This document shows, in pieces, positions 1-8,885 of a DNA stretch of 64,000 nt. Source of the stretch: Hyphomicrobiales bacterium (GTDB taxonomy: Bacteria; Pseudomonadota; Alphaproteobacteria; Rhizobiales; Xanthobacteraceae); assembly GCA_017305455.1 (NCBI GenBank), contig JAFKKO010000112.1, positions 1-64,000 of the forward strand, read 5' to 3'. Under the pieces are notes generated by a model. It did no database searches. It was not told the origin of the DNA and was given only the letters and a program-made list of their open reading frames with translations. The position numbers and the translations under genes were made by a program. Position 1 is the first letter of the stretch. Each line of letters opens with the position of its first letter.

Positions 1-364
1 GCACGCCCGGCGCCTCCAGCGAGCCGCCTTTCAGCGACACCGACGAGACGCCGGTGAGGCCGGCGAATTCCAGACCCACCAACGTGTCCTTGCGCATCGG
101 CGCGCCCTTGTCGACCGCGGCCAGCACCACGACACGCTTCGGAACGTCGAGCTTCACCGACGTGACCTCGCCGATCTTGATACCGTGGAAGGTGACGTTG
201 CCGCCGGTGCGAAGGCCGGACGCCGCGCCCTCGAAGATGATCCGGATCGGAGTGCGCTGCGCGACCGCGCCGAGGTTCTGAAACCAGAACACAAAGCCGA
301 ATGCCGCGGCGATCACCGCCAGGGTGAACGAGCCGATCAGCAGGTAATTCGCCCGCGTTTCCAT
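1..364 (-). CDS. mlaD: MlaD-type MCE-domain lipid-binding protein (3' part outside window)
   Basis: The gene starts with ATG at 364 and runs off the left edge, so only about 121 N-terminal residues are visible. An N-terminal hydrophobic segment (about residues 7-28) is followed by an MCE domain start with the pattern FEGAASGLRTGGNVTFHGIK and then KIGEV. MlaD proteins are inner-membrane-anchored periplasmic lipid carriers that shuttle phospholipids for the Mla ABC system. The gene lies 15 nt downstream of the ATPase gene and two genes after the permease, the usual mlaE-mlaF-mlaD order. The length and C-terminus cannot be judged here. Confidence 0.88.
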   Translation of the reverse strand, partial: METRANYLLIGSFTLAVIAAAFGFVFWFQNLGAVAQRTPIRIIFEGAASGLRTGGNVTFHGIKIGEVTSVKLDVPKRVVVLAAVDKGAPMRKDTLVGLEFAGLTGVSSVSLKGGSLEAPGV

Positions 365-379
365 ACTCAATACTCCGAA

Positions 380-1150
380 TTACGCTACGACCGCACGCGC
401 CCGCTTGCCGTGAAAATAGGCCTGCAGCCAGGAATGCTGCGAGGCCAGCATATCGTTCATGGTTCCGACCAGCAGGACCTTGCGCTCGCCCAGAACTGCG
501 ATGCGATTACAGGCGGTTTTAAGGCTGTCGAGATCATGGGTTACCATAAAAACCGTCAGCCCCAAAGTTCGCTGCAGGGTCATGACCAGCTCGTCGAAAT
601 CGCCGGCGCTGATCGGATCGAGGCCGGATGTCGGCTCATCGAGGAACACGATCTCCGGATCGAGCGCGAGCGCCCGCGCCAGCGCCACGCGCTTGATCAT
701 GCCGCCCGACAGTTCCGAGGGAAAACGGTCCGCCACCTCCGGCTTGAGGCCGACCATCGCCAGCTTGGCGATGGCAATCTCGTCGAGCAGGCGCTCGGAT
801 ACCTTCATGAACTCGCGGACCGGAAACTGGATGTTCTGACGCACGCTCAGCGAGGAGAACAGCGCGCCGTGCTGGAACAATACGCCCCAGCGCCGCTCCA
901 CGGCCCGGCGCTGTTCCTCGCTCGCCTCGTTCATGTTGACGCCGAACACCTCGATGGTGCCACTGCGCTTCGGCATCAGGCCGATGATGGTGCGGGTCAG
1001 CACCGACTTGCCCGCGCCCGAAGCGCCGACGAAGCCGAGGATCTCGCCGCGCTTCACGTCGAGATTGAGATTCTCGAGGATCAGGCGATCCTCGAAGCCG
1101 ACCGTGAGGTCGCGCACGCGGATGATCGGATCGTTGATGGTGTCCGTCAT
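380..1150 (-). CDS. mlaF: Mla-type ABC transporter ATP-binding protein
   Basis: This 256-residue ABC ATPase matches the usual size of MlaF. The Walker A motif is GASGAGKS near residues 42-49, the signature is ELSGGMIKRVALARA and Walker B is IVFLDEPTSG. The SGGM form of the signature is characteristic of the MlaF/Ttg2A family. It would power phospholipid movement between the outer-membrane side and the inner membrane with the adjacent permease and MCE protein. It starts 7 nt after the mlaE stop codon, so the genes are almost certainly co-transcribed and perhaps translationally coupled. Confidence 0.93.
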   Translation of the reverse strand: MTDTINDPIIRVRDLTVGFEDRLILENLNLDVKRGEILGFVGASGAGKSVLTRTIIGLMPKRSGTIEVFGVNMNEASEEQRRAVERRWGVLFQHGALFSSLSVRQNIQFPVREFMKVSERLLDEIAIAKLAMVGLKPEVADRFPSELSGGMIKRVALARALALDPEIVFLDEPTSGLDPISAGDFDELVMTLQRTLGLTVFMVTHDLDSLKTACNRIAVLGERKVLLVGTMNDMLASQHSWLQAYFHGKRARAVVA

Positions 1151-1157
1151 GCCGCGC

Positions 1158-2312
1158 CTACATGTCGATGGTTGCGAAGAAGATCGCGAACAGGCCGTCC
1201 ATCACGATCACGAAGAAGATCGATTTCACCACCGACGCGGTGGTGTGACGGCCGAGGGATTCCGCACTGCCCTTCACCGCCGCGCCCTCGACGCAGGCAA
1301 CAACGCCGATCACCATCGCCATGAACGGCGCCTTGATGAGGCCGACCGCGAAGTGGCTGAGCGAGATCGCCTCCTTGAGACGTGCAAGGAAAGCCTCCGG
1401 CTGCACGCCGCCATAGCCCCAGGCGACAAGGCAACCGCCATAGAGCGCAGCCATTGCGCCGAGAAACGCCAGCACCGGCATGGCGATGATCAGCGCGACG
1501 ATGCGCGGCAGGATCAGCACTTCGGTCGGATCGAACCCCATGGTGCGCAGCGCGTCGACTTCCTCGCGCATCCGCATCGAGCCGAGTTCGGCGGTGTAAG
1601 CGCTGCCGGAACGGCCCGCGACCATGATCGCGACCAGCAGCACGCCGAGTTCGCGCAGCACCAACACGCCGAGCATATCGACCACGAACACGTCGGCGCC
1701 GAATTTGCGGAAATGGAAGATGCCCTGCTGGGCGATGATGCAGCCGATCAGGAAAGTGATCAGCAACACGATCGGCACCGCGCGCCAGCACACCTGTTCG
1801 AGGTGATTGACGGTCGATGTGAGGCGGAAGGAACGCGGATGGATCAGAACGTGCGCCATCGCATAAAGGATCGAGCCCGCCATGTTGAGCAGCCCGACCA
1901 GCGTGCCGGCGATCTCCACCACGTTGCGTCCGATGGCTTCCACCGCCCGCACGATGCTCAGCGGCTCCTTCTTGCGGAAGTCGCCCTCCTTGACCCGCTG
2001 CACCTCCTCGACAAGGCTGGCGTAATCCGCCGACAGTCCCGCGATCCGCGGCGAGACATCGCCGCGCGTCAGATTGCGGCGCATCCTTTCGATCAGCCAC
2101 GCGCCGAAGGTATCGAGCCGCGCCACCTGCGAGACATCGATGATGATGCCGCCATCGGCGCCCTGCCGCTCCGCGCGCATCACGATCTTCTCCAGATCGG
2201 GCGCGTGATGCACGGTCCATTCGCCGGCGGCGCGCAGCGACACGCCGCTGCCAAGCGGCATCTGCTCCAATGTCGGATTGCCGTTCACAAGACGCTCTCG
2301 CATCACCGTCAT
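1158..2312 (-). CDS. mlaE: MlaE-type permease with fused N-terminal STAS (MlaB-like) domain
   Basis: This 384-residue protein has about 115 N-terminal residues that read as a STAS/MlaB-like domain (IIIDVSQVARLDTFGAWLIE). A multi-TM MlaE permease follows, with the family landmarks ELGVLLVAIMVAGRSGSAYT and LGSMRMREEVDALRTMGFDP. In enterobacteria MlaB is a separate cytoplasmic protein; here it is fused to the permease, a layout common in alphaproteobacteria. ATG at 2312 is used; ATG at 2303 is an equally reasonable start. It is the first gene of the operon mlaE-mlaF-mlaD and is divergent from the epimerase gene. Confidence 0.9.
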   Translation of the reverse strand: MTVMRERLVNGNPTLEQMPLGSGVSLRAAGEWTVHHAPDLEKIVMRAERQGADGGIIIDVSQVARLDTFGAWLIERMRRNLTRGDVSPRIAGLSADYASLVEEVQRVKEGDFRKKEPLSIVRAVEAIGRNVVEIAGTLVGLLNMAGSILYAMAHVLIHPRSFRLTSTVNHLEQVCWRAVPIVLLITFLIGCIIAQQGIFHFRKFGADVFVVDMLGVLVLRELGVLLVAIMVAGRSGSAYTAELGSMRMREEVDALRTMGFDPTEVLILPRIVALIIAMPVLAFLGAMAALYGGCLVAWGYGGVQPEAFLARLKEAISLSHFAVGLIKAPFMAMVIGVVACVEGAAVKGSAESLGRHTTASVVKSIFFVIVMDGLFAIFFATIDM

Positions 2313-2425
2313 CCCAGATCGCACGCAATCCGGCCTGAAGTTCTAGAAGCTGTACGGAGAGATAACTAAGAGCCATAATTGGCGCGAATGAGCAAGCCCG
2401 CACACGAAAAATCATCGATCCGCGA

Positions 2426-3418
2426 ATGACTTCCAACCCCATCACGCTCAGGTCGGCCACTGAACGATGGCCGATTGCGGGCGAATTCACGATCAGTCGT
2501 GGCAGCAAGACGGAAGCCGTCGTCATTGTGGCCGAACTGTGCAGCGGCGACCTCGTCGGCCGTGGTGAGTGCGTGCCCTATCCGCGTTACGGCGAAACGC
2601 CAGAGATCACTCTCGCCGCGATCCGCACTATGAGTGATCGGCTTGCAACCGGCCTGACACGACAGGAACTTCAGACAGCGATGCCGCCCGGCGCTGCGCG
2701 CAACGCCATCGACTGCGCATTGTGGGACCTCGAGGCCAAGCGGGCCGGCCAGCCGGTCTGGCGCCTGGTCGGCCAGCGGCCCCCTCAACCGCTGACCACA
2801 GCCTATACAATCTCGCTTGGCACGCCGGAGGCCATGGCCGCCGCGGCCGGCAACGCCAGCGCGCGCTCGCTGCTCAAGATCAAGCTTGGCGGCGACGGGG
2901 ATCCGGCACGGATTACCGCCATCCGCCGGGCAGTGCCACACGCCAATTTGATCGTCGACGCCAACGAGGCGTGGAGCGAGGCGGACCTCGAACGCAATCT
3001 GGACGCCTGCGCGGCCGCCGGCGTGACGCTGGTGGAACAGCCGCTTCCGGCCGGGCGCGACGCAGTGCTGGCGAAAATCAAACGACCCATCGCCGTCTGT
3101 GCCGACGAAAGCGTGCATGACCGCGCCTCGCTGGACGGTCTGCGCGGACGCTACGACGCCATCAACATCAAGCTCGACAAGACCGGCGGCCTCACCGAGG
3201 CGCTGGCGATGAGCGAGGCGGCGCGCAGGCTCGGCTTTCAGATCATGGTCGGCTGCATGGTCGCGACTTCGCTCGCCATGGCGCCCGCGATGCTGGTGGC
3301 GCAGGACGCCAGCGTAGTCGATCTCGACGGACCGCTGCTGCTGGCGCGGGATCGCGACCACGGCCTGCGCTACGAAGGCAGCACGGTCTATCCGCCCGAC
3401 GCGGCCTTGTGGGGCTGA
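2426..3418 (+). CDS. Enolase-superfamily dipeptide epimerase / N-acyl-glutamate racemase-like protein
   Basis: This 330-residue enolase-superfamily protein of the muconate lactonizing enzyme subgroup has all expected catalytic landmarks: KIKLGG (KxK near residue 152), DANEAW (first metal Asp), VEQPLP (Glu), CADES (Asp) and NIKLDKTGG (second Lys). The family includes L-Ala-D/L-Glu epimerases of murein peptide recycling and the DgcA N-acetyl-D-glutamate racemases. The sequence alone does not decide which substrate is used. No dgcN-like or murein-peptide gene is adjacent. The 3' end is 7 nt from the convergent MFS gene. Confidence 0.85.
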   Translation: MTSNPITLRSATERWPIAGEFTISRGSKTEAVVIVAELCSGDLVGRGECVPYPRYGETPEITLAAIRTMSDRLATGLTRQELQTAMPPGAARNAIDCALWDLEAKRAGQPVWRLVGQRPPQPLTTAYTISLGTPEAMAAAAGNASARSLLKIKLGGDGDPARITAIRRAVPHANLIVDANEAWSEADLERNLDACAAAGVTLVEQPLPAGRDAVLAKIKRPIAVCADESVHDRASLDGLRGRYDAINIKLDKTGGLTEALAMSEAARRLGFQIMVGCMVATSLAMAPAMLVAQDASVVDLDGPLLLARDRDHGLRYEGSTVYPPDAALWG

Positions 3419-3425
3419 GGCCCGC

Positions 3426-4613
3426 TCAGGCGGCCACCACACCTGCTTTATCGAGGCGGGGCCGCGCCGCCAGCACCGTCAGCAGCCCCGCCAGCGCCAG
3501 CGCCGCCATGAGGTAATAGATGCCCTGCCCGATCTGCTCATAGATCGCTCCGCACAGGATCATCGCGGCGCTGGTGGCAATTCCGATCGCGGCGACAAGG
3601 TAGCCCTGCGCGCTCGCCAGCACATGATGCGGCACGCACCGCACCATCAGGCCGACCGTTCCGAGATGGGTCATGGCGAACGACATGCCGTGCATCAGTT
3701 GCACCACGGCGAGCGCGCCGAGCGGCGGCTCCTGCGCCGTGATCAGCCAGCGCAGCACGGCGCCTGCCGATCCGATCAGCACCAGCAGCGCCGGCGAGCA
3801 CCTGAAGCGGGGCGACAGCGCGAACACCGCGATTTCCGCCAGCACGCCGAGCGACCAGAGGATCGCGATGGGCAGACCGCCAAGCCCAGCGTTCTGCCAG
3901 GTGATCGAGGCGAAGCCGTAATAGGCGGAGTGGCTGCCCTGCACCATCGCAGCGCTGGCGATGATGGCGAGAAACAGCGGCTGGCGCAGCAACGTGTTGG
4001 CGCGGATCGGCGTCGATGACGTGGTGCGGGAGGGCGGCAGCGGCAGCAATCCGAGACTGACGCCGGCGCTGACGGCGGCGACCGCGACGATCGCCCAGAT
4101 CAGGTACGGCGCGGCAATCCGGTCGGCGAGCCAGCCGCATCCAAGCGCCGTCACCACGAAAGCCGCCGATCCCCAGAGCCGCAGCAGCCCGTAAATGCGG
4201 TGATCGGCAAGGCCCTTGAGGGTATAGCCGTCCGTCAGCGGAGCCAGCGGCGTCCAGACGCAGGCGATCGGGATGAAAACGATCAGGATCGCGAGCGGGT
4301 GCTGCAGCAGGCCGATGAGGGCGAAACCAGCCGCGGTCAGAAACGCCAGCAGGATCATGGCGCTGCGCAGCGCCTGTCGGCGCTCCGCAAACGCGGTGAT
4401 AAACGGCAGCACGGTGAAACGGGTCAGCGCCGGCACCGCGTTGATGACCCCGATCCAGAACGCATCGATGCCGATCGCTTTCAGCCAGACCGGAAAGAAC
4501 GGCAGCGAGACGCCGATGATCCCGAGCGTGCTGGCGTAAAACAGCCCGACGCGCACTGCGAATCGGCGGCCGGACGATTGCGCGGCAGCGGGGATATGTG
4601 ATCCGATGGCCAT
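3426..4613 (-). CDS. MFS transporter of the LacY/HcaT-like (MFS_1_like) group
   Basis: This is a 395-residue polytopic membrane protein with about 12 hydrophobic segments. The N-terminal pattern (FPVWLKAIGI, then NAVPALTRF) and the loop LTDGYTLKGLADHRIYGLLRLWGS resemble 3-phenylpropionate/nucleoside-type MFS permeases. I chose ATG 4613 because it places the first membrane segment about 25 residues from the start; an open frame continues upstream to 4751 but reads as a basic, non-membrane sequence. The substrate is unknown. The gene is divergent from the acidic unknown protein and convergent with the epimerase. Confidence 0.8.
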   Translation of the reverse strand: MAIGSHIPAAAQSSGRRFAVRVGLFYASTLGIIGVSLPFFPVWLKAIGIDAFWIGVINAVPALTRFTVLPFITAFAERRQALRSAMILLAFLTAAGFALIGLLQHPLAILIVFIPIACVWTPLAPLTDGYTLKGLADHRIYGLLRLWGSAAFVVTALGCGWLADRIAAPYLIWAIVAVAAVSAGVSLGLLPLPPSRTTSSTPIRANTLLRQPLFLAIIASAAMVQGSHSAYYGFASITWQNAGLGGLPIAILWSLGVLAEIAVFALSPRFRCSPALLVLIGSAGAVLRWLITAQEPPLGALAVVQLMHGMSFAMTHLGTVGLMVRCVPHHVLASAQGYLVAAIGIATSAAMILCGAIYEQIGQGIYYLMAALALAGLLTVLAARPRLDKAGVVAA

Positions 4614-4751
4614 GAATTCAGGTGCGATTCGCGAAAGCGCGTGTGCCGATGGTCTAGCCCGTCCGGGCCTCCGAGGATATCGCTTTCGCAATCGGGAGGC
4701 TTGGGATCGGCGCGCCGGCCGTTGCGTCAGGAACGAGAGCGACAGGGTCAC

Positions 4752-5888
4752 ATGGCTGAAGAGGCCTTTGCATTATCGCCGATCTCCGCGCGCAGCACCT
4801 CGCCCACCGACGCGGACTATGAAGCGATTCGCGAAGCGTTCATGGAGACCTCGCGAGGACGCTGGTTTCTCACCGAATACGCCAAGCGCAACCGCAACGC
4901 CGACACCGCCATGGTGCTGGATGCCGTGGCGCGGATCGAACAGAGCCTCGCCGCGACCAAGGCGGCGGCCGCCGAGCCTGAGCCGCAAGGTCCCTCCGCT
5001 GAAGAACTTCTCGCGCAGATCGAGACCATCCTGCGCGAAGCGAGGAGCTCGATCGTCGCCATTCTCGGCGAGCCGGTGGAAATCGAAGGCCTCACTCCGT
5101 TCCGCCGCAGCGCCCGCATCATCCAGGAGATCGCGTGGGGACTGCGGGAGTCCGGCGCGGATGTGCGGATCTGCGATCTGCTCGACGGTCAGGTCCGCGG
5201 CATCACCACGGCTTCCGATGCGCTTTCGGGCAGCGGACGCGACGCGGTGCTGCAGCAGATCGATGCCGCAATCCTGCGGGTGAGGCAGCTTCTCGACGAC
5301 GAGAGCAGCGCTGAAACCGGGGATGAGCGGCAGGACATCCCCGCAACAAACGACCTGGGCGTGCCGGAAGCGGGGTTTGCAGCCGAACCACAAGTTGTCG
5401 CGGCCGAAATGCCGGTCGCGACGGTTGAGATCGCGACCATCGAGGCGGCCGAAGCCGAAACTCCCGACGCGGAGATCATCGAAACCGCCGAGGCATCCAT
5501 CGACACGATGGCGATGGCGGTGGATGTCGGCGCCGTCAATAGCGATATGGCCGTGCCGGAAATCCCCGTCGAGGTCGACGCGGAGATCGTGCCGGCCGCA
5601 GCCTTTGCGAAGGATCTGCCGGATACCTTGCTCGCAGCAGAGCCGGTCACTCCGGTCGCGGATGCCGCGCCGGAGACGCCGGCCGAGATATTGCAAGAGC
5701 TGCCGGCGGAGCAGGAAGCCCTCACCGTGGAGCAGGCTGAGGCCATGCTGACGGCGGTCAATCTCGAAGCATCGCTCGGCGAACACCTGATCGCGCAGGG
5801 CATCGTGGCGCAGGCCAAAGCCGCGCCCGACCTGCTCGCCCCGATCCGGCGCATGAGCCAGGCCGAGAAGATCGCATTCTTCAGCTAG
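4752..5888 (+). CDS. Acidic protein of unknown function with conserved N-terminal domain
   Basis: This 378-residue protein was not assigned to a named family. Residues 1-75 look like a helical domain (MAEEAFALSP, ETSRGRWFLTEYAKRNRNAD), followed by a helical segment with AEELLAQIETILREARSSI. Residues about 190-340 are a low-complexity Ala/Glu/Val/Pro-rich stretch, probably disordered. A short conserved-looking C-terminus ends in RRMSQAEKIAFFS. No signal peptide or membrane segment is visible, so it is probably cytoplasmic. ATG 4752 is preferred because upstream in-frame sequence reads as noncoding. It stands alone between a divergent MFS gene and a convergent dehydratase gene. Confidence 0.75.
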   Translation: MAEEAFALSPISARSTSPTDADYEAIREAFMETSRGRWFLTEYAKRNRNADTAMVLDAVARIEQSLAATKAAAAEPEPQGPSAEELLAQIETILREARSSIVAILGEPVEIEGLTPFRRSARIIQEIAWGLRESGADVRICDLLDGQVRGITTASDALSGSGRDAVLQQIDAAILRVRQLLDDESSAETGDERQDIPATNDLGVPEAGFAAEPQVVAAEMPVATVEIATIEAAEAETPDAEIIETAEASIDTMAMAVDVGAVNSDMAVPEIPVEVDAEIVPAAAFAKDLPDTLLAAEPVTPVADAAPETPAEILQELPAEQEALTVEQAEAMLTAVNLEASLGEHLIAQGIVAQAKAAPDLLAPIRRMSQAEKIAFFS

Positions 5889-5915
5889 CCCGGTGGCGTT
5901 GTCGCTCAAGCCGCG

Positions 5916-6899
5916 CTATTGCCGGATCAGCCGCGCGTACAGATCCGCATCGACATTGCCGCCCGACAGCACGATGACGACGGTCTTGCCCCGCGCCTCC
6001 ATGCGGCCGGCAAGCAGCGCGGCAAGCGCCACGGCCCCGCCCGGCTCGACCACCAGCTTCAATTCCCGGAAGGCGAACGCCACCGCCTCCGCCACCTCGG
6101 CATCGGACGCCGTGACGCCGCCGGCCACCAGCCTCTGGTTGATCGCAAACGTCAGTTCGCCCGGGATCGACGCCATCAAGGCATCGCAGATGGTGCGTCC
6201 TTCCGCATGATGCGGTTGGCGGCGGCCGCTGTTGAGCGAACGGGCGTGATCGTCGAAGCCTTCAGGCTCCGCCGTCAGCAAGGTCGCCTGCGGAAATCCA
6301 TGCTTGATCGCCAGCGCAATGCCGGCCATCAGACCGCCGCCCGAGGCCGGCGCGGAAACCAGATCCGGCGTCACGCCAAGATGCACCAGACCTTCGACAA
6401 TCTCGAGTCCGACCGTACCCTGCCCTGCGATCACCTTGGGATCGTCAAACGGCGGCACCAGAACCGCGCCGCGCTTGTCGGCAATCGCACGCGCGATCTG
6501 TTCGCGATCCTCGGTGTCGCGATCGTACAGCACTACCTCGGCGCCATAGCCTTTGGTGCGCTCGCGCTTTGAGGCCGGCGCGTCGGACGGCATCACGATC
6601 GTCGCCGGCATGTTCAGAAGCTGCGCCGCCGCCGCGACGCCCTGAGCATGATTGCCGGAAGAGAACGCCACCACGCCGGCCGCGCGACGGTCTTGCGGGA
6701 TCGACGACAATTTATTGAACGCGCCGCGAAACTTGAACGATCCGGTCCGTTGCAGCACCTCCGGCTTGAGGAACACCCGCGCGCCGGTCCGCGCATCGAG
6801 CGCGGGCGAGGACAGAACGCGCGTCCGCACTGCCACGGGCGCGAGCGTCCGCGCAGCGGCTTCGATATCGGCGAATGTCGGGAGAACAGGATCGGTCAT
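5916..6899 (-). CDS. PLP-dependent threonine/serine dehydratase
   Basis: This 327-residue fold-type II PLP enzyme carries the Schiff-base lysine motif GSFKFRGAFNK near residue 54, the phosphate-binding loop SGGGLMAG and a C-terminal SGGNVD. Such enzymes deaminate L-threonine or L-serine to 2-oxobutyrate or pyruvate. It lacks the C-terminal ACT-like regulatory domains of biosynthetic IlvA, so it looks like the short catabolic or reactive-intermediate-tolerant class; some members are racemases. ATG 6899 gives a normal N-terminus (MTDPVLPTFADIE). The upstream glycosyltransferase gene ends 32 nt before it on the same strand. Confidence 0.88.
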   Translation of the reverse strand: MTDPVLPTFADIEAAARTLAPVAVRTRVLSSPALDARTGARVFLKPEVLQRTGSFKFRGAFNKLSSIPQDRRAAGVVAFSSGNHAQGVAAAAQLLNMPATIVMPSDAPASKRERTKGYGAEVVLYDRDTEDREQIARAIADKRGAVLVPPFDDPKVIAGQGTVGLEIVEGLVHLGVTPDLVSAPASGGGLMAGIALAIKHGFPQATLLTAEPEGFDDHARSLNSGRRQPHHAEGRTICDALMASIPGELTFAINQRLVAGGVTASDAEVAEAVAFAFRELKLVVEPGGAVALAALLAGRMEARGKTVVIVLSGGNVDADLYARLIRQ

Positions 6900-6931
6900 C
6901 ACAAACTTGTATCGCGCCGCGCTCGGCGCGA

Positions 6932-8008
6932 TCAAGCCACGATATTCCGAATCCACGCAACGGTGCGTGAAGCGACCGGCAGCAGGCCTGGCTCGGCAAC
7001 CCGCTGCGCGTCGGTCCGCGCACGCGCGACATTGTCGATGAAGGCACGGGCACACGCCTCCCAGGTCTGGGTCAGCGCAAAGACACGGCAAGCCTCGGGC
7101 GAGAGATCAAGCGCCGCAAGACACGCCGACCGCAGGTCCTCGCTGAGCACGCCGACCGGTGCATCGCCGATCACATCACGCGGACCGCAAACCGGAAACG
7201 CCGCCACCGGCAGGCCACTCGCCAGCGCCTCGAGCAGCACGAGACCGAAGGTGTCGGTGCGGCTCGGAAACACGAAGACGTCAGCCGAAGCATAGACCTC
7301 GGCGAGCTGCTCGCCCTGCATCGCGCCAAGAAACACGGCATCAGAATATTTTCTTGCCAGTGCAGCACGATCCGGACCGTCCCCGACAATCAACTTGGTG
7401 CCGGGCAGCTCGAGAGCGAGAAACGCCTCGAGATTCTTTTCCACCGCGATGCGCCCGACCGAGAGAAAGACAGGACGCGGCAAAGCGAGATCGAACGAAC
7501 GAGGCTGGAACAGATTCGCGTCCACCCCGCGCGGCCACAGCACGACATTGCCGAAACCACGTTTCCGCAATTCATCGGCCAAAGCCGGCGTTGCCGCCAT
7601 CACCGCATGGCTCGGCGCATGAAACCGGCGCAGCCCGGCCCAGACCCAGGATTCCGGGATCGGCGAGCGCGCGGCGATGTATTCGGGAAAGCGGGTGTGG
7701 AAGCTGGTGGTGAACGGCAACCGGTGCTTCAGGCAAAAGCGCCGGACCAGAATACCGATCGGGCCTTCGGTGGCGATGTGGATGTTGTCCGGTCTCGCCT
7801 GCGCGATCAGCCGCGCAATCCTGGCAGGCCCCGGAATCGCAACCCGCAAATCCGGATAGCTCGGCAAGGCCACAGTGGCGAAGGATTGCGGGTTCAGAAA
7901 ACTGATATCGGCGCCGAGCCGGGCGGCGGCTTCGGCCATCATGGTCAGCGTGCGGACCACGCCGTTGACTTGCGGGTGCCAGGCGTCGGTCGCAATCAGG
8001 ATACGCAT
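6932..8008 (-). CDS. agt: GT4-family glycosyltransferase, Agt-like (glycolipid synthesis)
   Basis: This 358-residue GT-B glycosyltransferase of family 4 has an N-terminal acceptor side (TDAWHPQVNGVVRTL), the donor-site region FLSVGRIAVEKNLEAFL and the segment VFPSRTDTFGLVLLEALASG. It is close to the group annotated as GDP-mannose-dependent mannosyltransferase or sulfolipid synthase. In bacteria that replace phospholipids under phosphate shortage, a GT of this type (Agt) is encoded beside plcP and glycosylates diacylglycerol. Here the start codon overlaps the plcP stop by one base, which strongly suggests coupled expression. The exact sugar donor is not readable from sequence. Confidence 0.78.
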   Translation of the reverse strand: MRILIATDAWHPQVNGVVRTLTMMAEAAARLGADISFLNPQSFATVALPSYPDLRVAIPGPARIARLIAQARPDNIHIATEGPIGILVRRFCLKHRLPFTTSFHTRFPEYIAARSPIPESWVWAGLRRFHAPSHAVMAATPALADELRKRGFGNVVLWPRGVDANLFQPRSFDLALPRPVFLSVGRIAVEKNLEAFLALELPGTKLIVGDGPDRAALARKYSDAVFLGAMQGEQLAEVYASADVFVFPSRTDTFGLVLLEALASGLPVAAFPVCGPRDVIGDAPVGVLSEDLRSACLAALDLSPEACRVFALTQTWEACARAFIDNVARARTDAQRVAEPGLLPVASRTVAWIRNIVA

Positions 8009-8808
8009 CAGGCGGCCTGGGCTGTCGTCAACGCCGGTGAGGATGCCGACTGCCGCACCGGCGCGGTCCAGGTCAGAATCTCGAAACGGCCGTCATGGTG
8101 CTCGGCCAGCGCGGTGCAACTCTCGACCCAGTCGCCGCAGTTCATGTAGCGAATGCCATCGTAGTCGCGGATCACCGCATAATGGATGTGGCCGCAGATC
8201 ACGCCCTCGGCGTCGTGACGCCGCGCCTCCGCGGCCAACGTCTGCTCGAACGCGCCGATATAATTGACGGCATTCTTCACCTTCAGCTTGGCCCATTGCG
8301 ACAGCGACCAATAGGACGAGCCGAACATGCGGCGGAACGCGTTGACTAGCCGGTTCATCTGAATTGCAAAGTCGTAAGCCTTGTCACCGAGATGGGCGAG
8401 CCAGCGCGCGTTCTGCACCACGAGATCGAACATATCGCCGTGAATGACCAGATAACGTTTGCCATCAAATCCCTGATGGATCGCCTGCTCGACAACGTCG
8501 ATGCCGCCAAAATGCGTGCCGTAGTAAGAGCGCAGGAATTCGTCATGATTGCCGGGGATGTAAAATACCCGCGCGCCCTTGCGCACCCGGCGCAGTATTT
8601 TCTGGACAAAATCATTATGCGATTGCGGCCAGTGCCAATGCGATTTCAGCGCCCAGCCATCGATGATGTCGCCGACGAGATAGATCGTATCGGCATCATG
8701 GACGCGGAGGAAATCGAGCAATCGCTCTGCCTGGGACCCTCTGGCTCCGAGATGAACGTCGGAGATGAACAAGGTGCGAAAATGCCGCTCCTGACTTCCA
8801 TCGTTCAT
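8008..8808 (-). CDS. plcP: PlcP-like metallophosphoesterase (phospholipase C type; LpxH-related)
   Basis: This 266-residue calcineurin-like phosphoesterase has a full metal site: DVHLG at 17-21, GDIIDG near 46, GNHDE at 86-90, VIHGD and GHIHY. It is often labelled UDP-2,3-diacylglucosamine hydrolase, but the PQSHND and YYGTHFGG segments fit PlcP, which hydrolyses membrane phospholipids to diacylglycerol when phosphate is limiting in rhizobia. ATG 8808 is preferred over ATG 8823 because GGAAAG precedes it at useful distance. It sits between a PmtA-like gene and agt, and a PHO-box-like repeat lies 40-55 nt upstream. Confidence 0.8.
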   Translation of the reverse strand: MNDGSQERHFRTLFISDVHLGARGSQAERLLDFLRVHDADTIYLVGDIIDGWALKSHWHWPQSHNDFVQKILRRVRKGARVFYIPGNHDEFLRSYYGTHFGGIDVVEQAIHQGFDGKRYLVIHGDMFDLVVQNARWLAHLGDKAYDFAIQMNRLVNAFRRMFGSSYWSLSQWAKLKVKNAVNYIGAFEQTLAAEARRHDAEGVICGHIHYAVIRDYDGIRYMNCGDWVESCTALAEHHDGRFEILTWTAPVRQSASSPALTTAQAA

Positions 8809-8847
8809 AACGGGTCTTTCCATGGGCAAGCAGCTAGCAGAAATCTG

Positions 8848-8863
8848 TGACAGCCGATGACAG
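8848..8863 (-). promoter_or_regulatory. PHO-box-like direct repeat upstream of plcP
   Basis: On the minus strand the site reads CTGTCATCGGCTGTCA: two perfect CTGTCA hexamers, 40-55 nt upstream of the plcP start and inside the short gap after the methyltransferase gene. CTGTCA repeats are the core of PhoB boxes. The repeat period here is 10 bp rather than the canonical 11 bp, so binding needs testing. Confidence 0.5.
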
Positions 8864-8885
8864 CGAACGCTCGCAAGCCACGTAA

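Noticed and set aside
1147-2526. 459-residue minus-strand frame overlapping mlaE
   Set aside because: It is frame-shifted relative to the MlaE protein and rich in Arg/Ala/Gly; the STAS-MlaE frame has clear family motifs.
8008-8808. Assignment of the phosphoesterase as LpxH
   Set aside because: Motifs are shared, but pairing with an Agt-like GT, the PQSHND segment and the PHO-like repeat fit PlcP better; alphaproteobacteria commonly use LpxI for the lipid A step.
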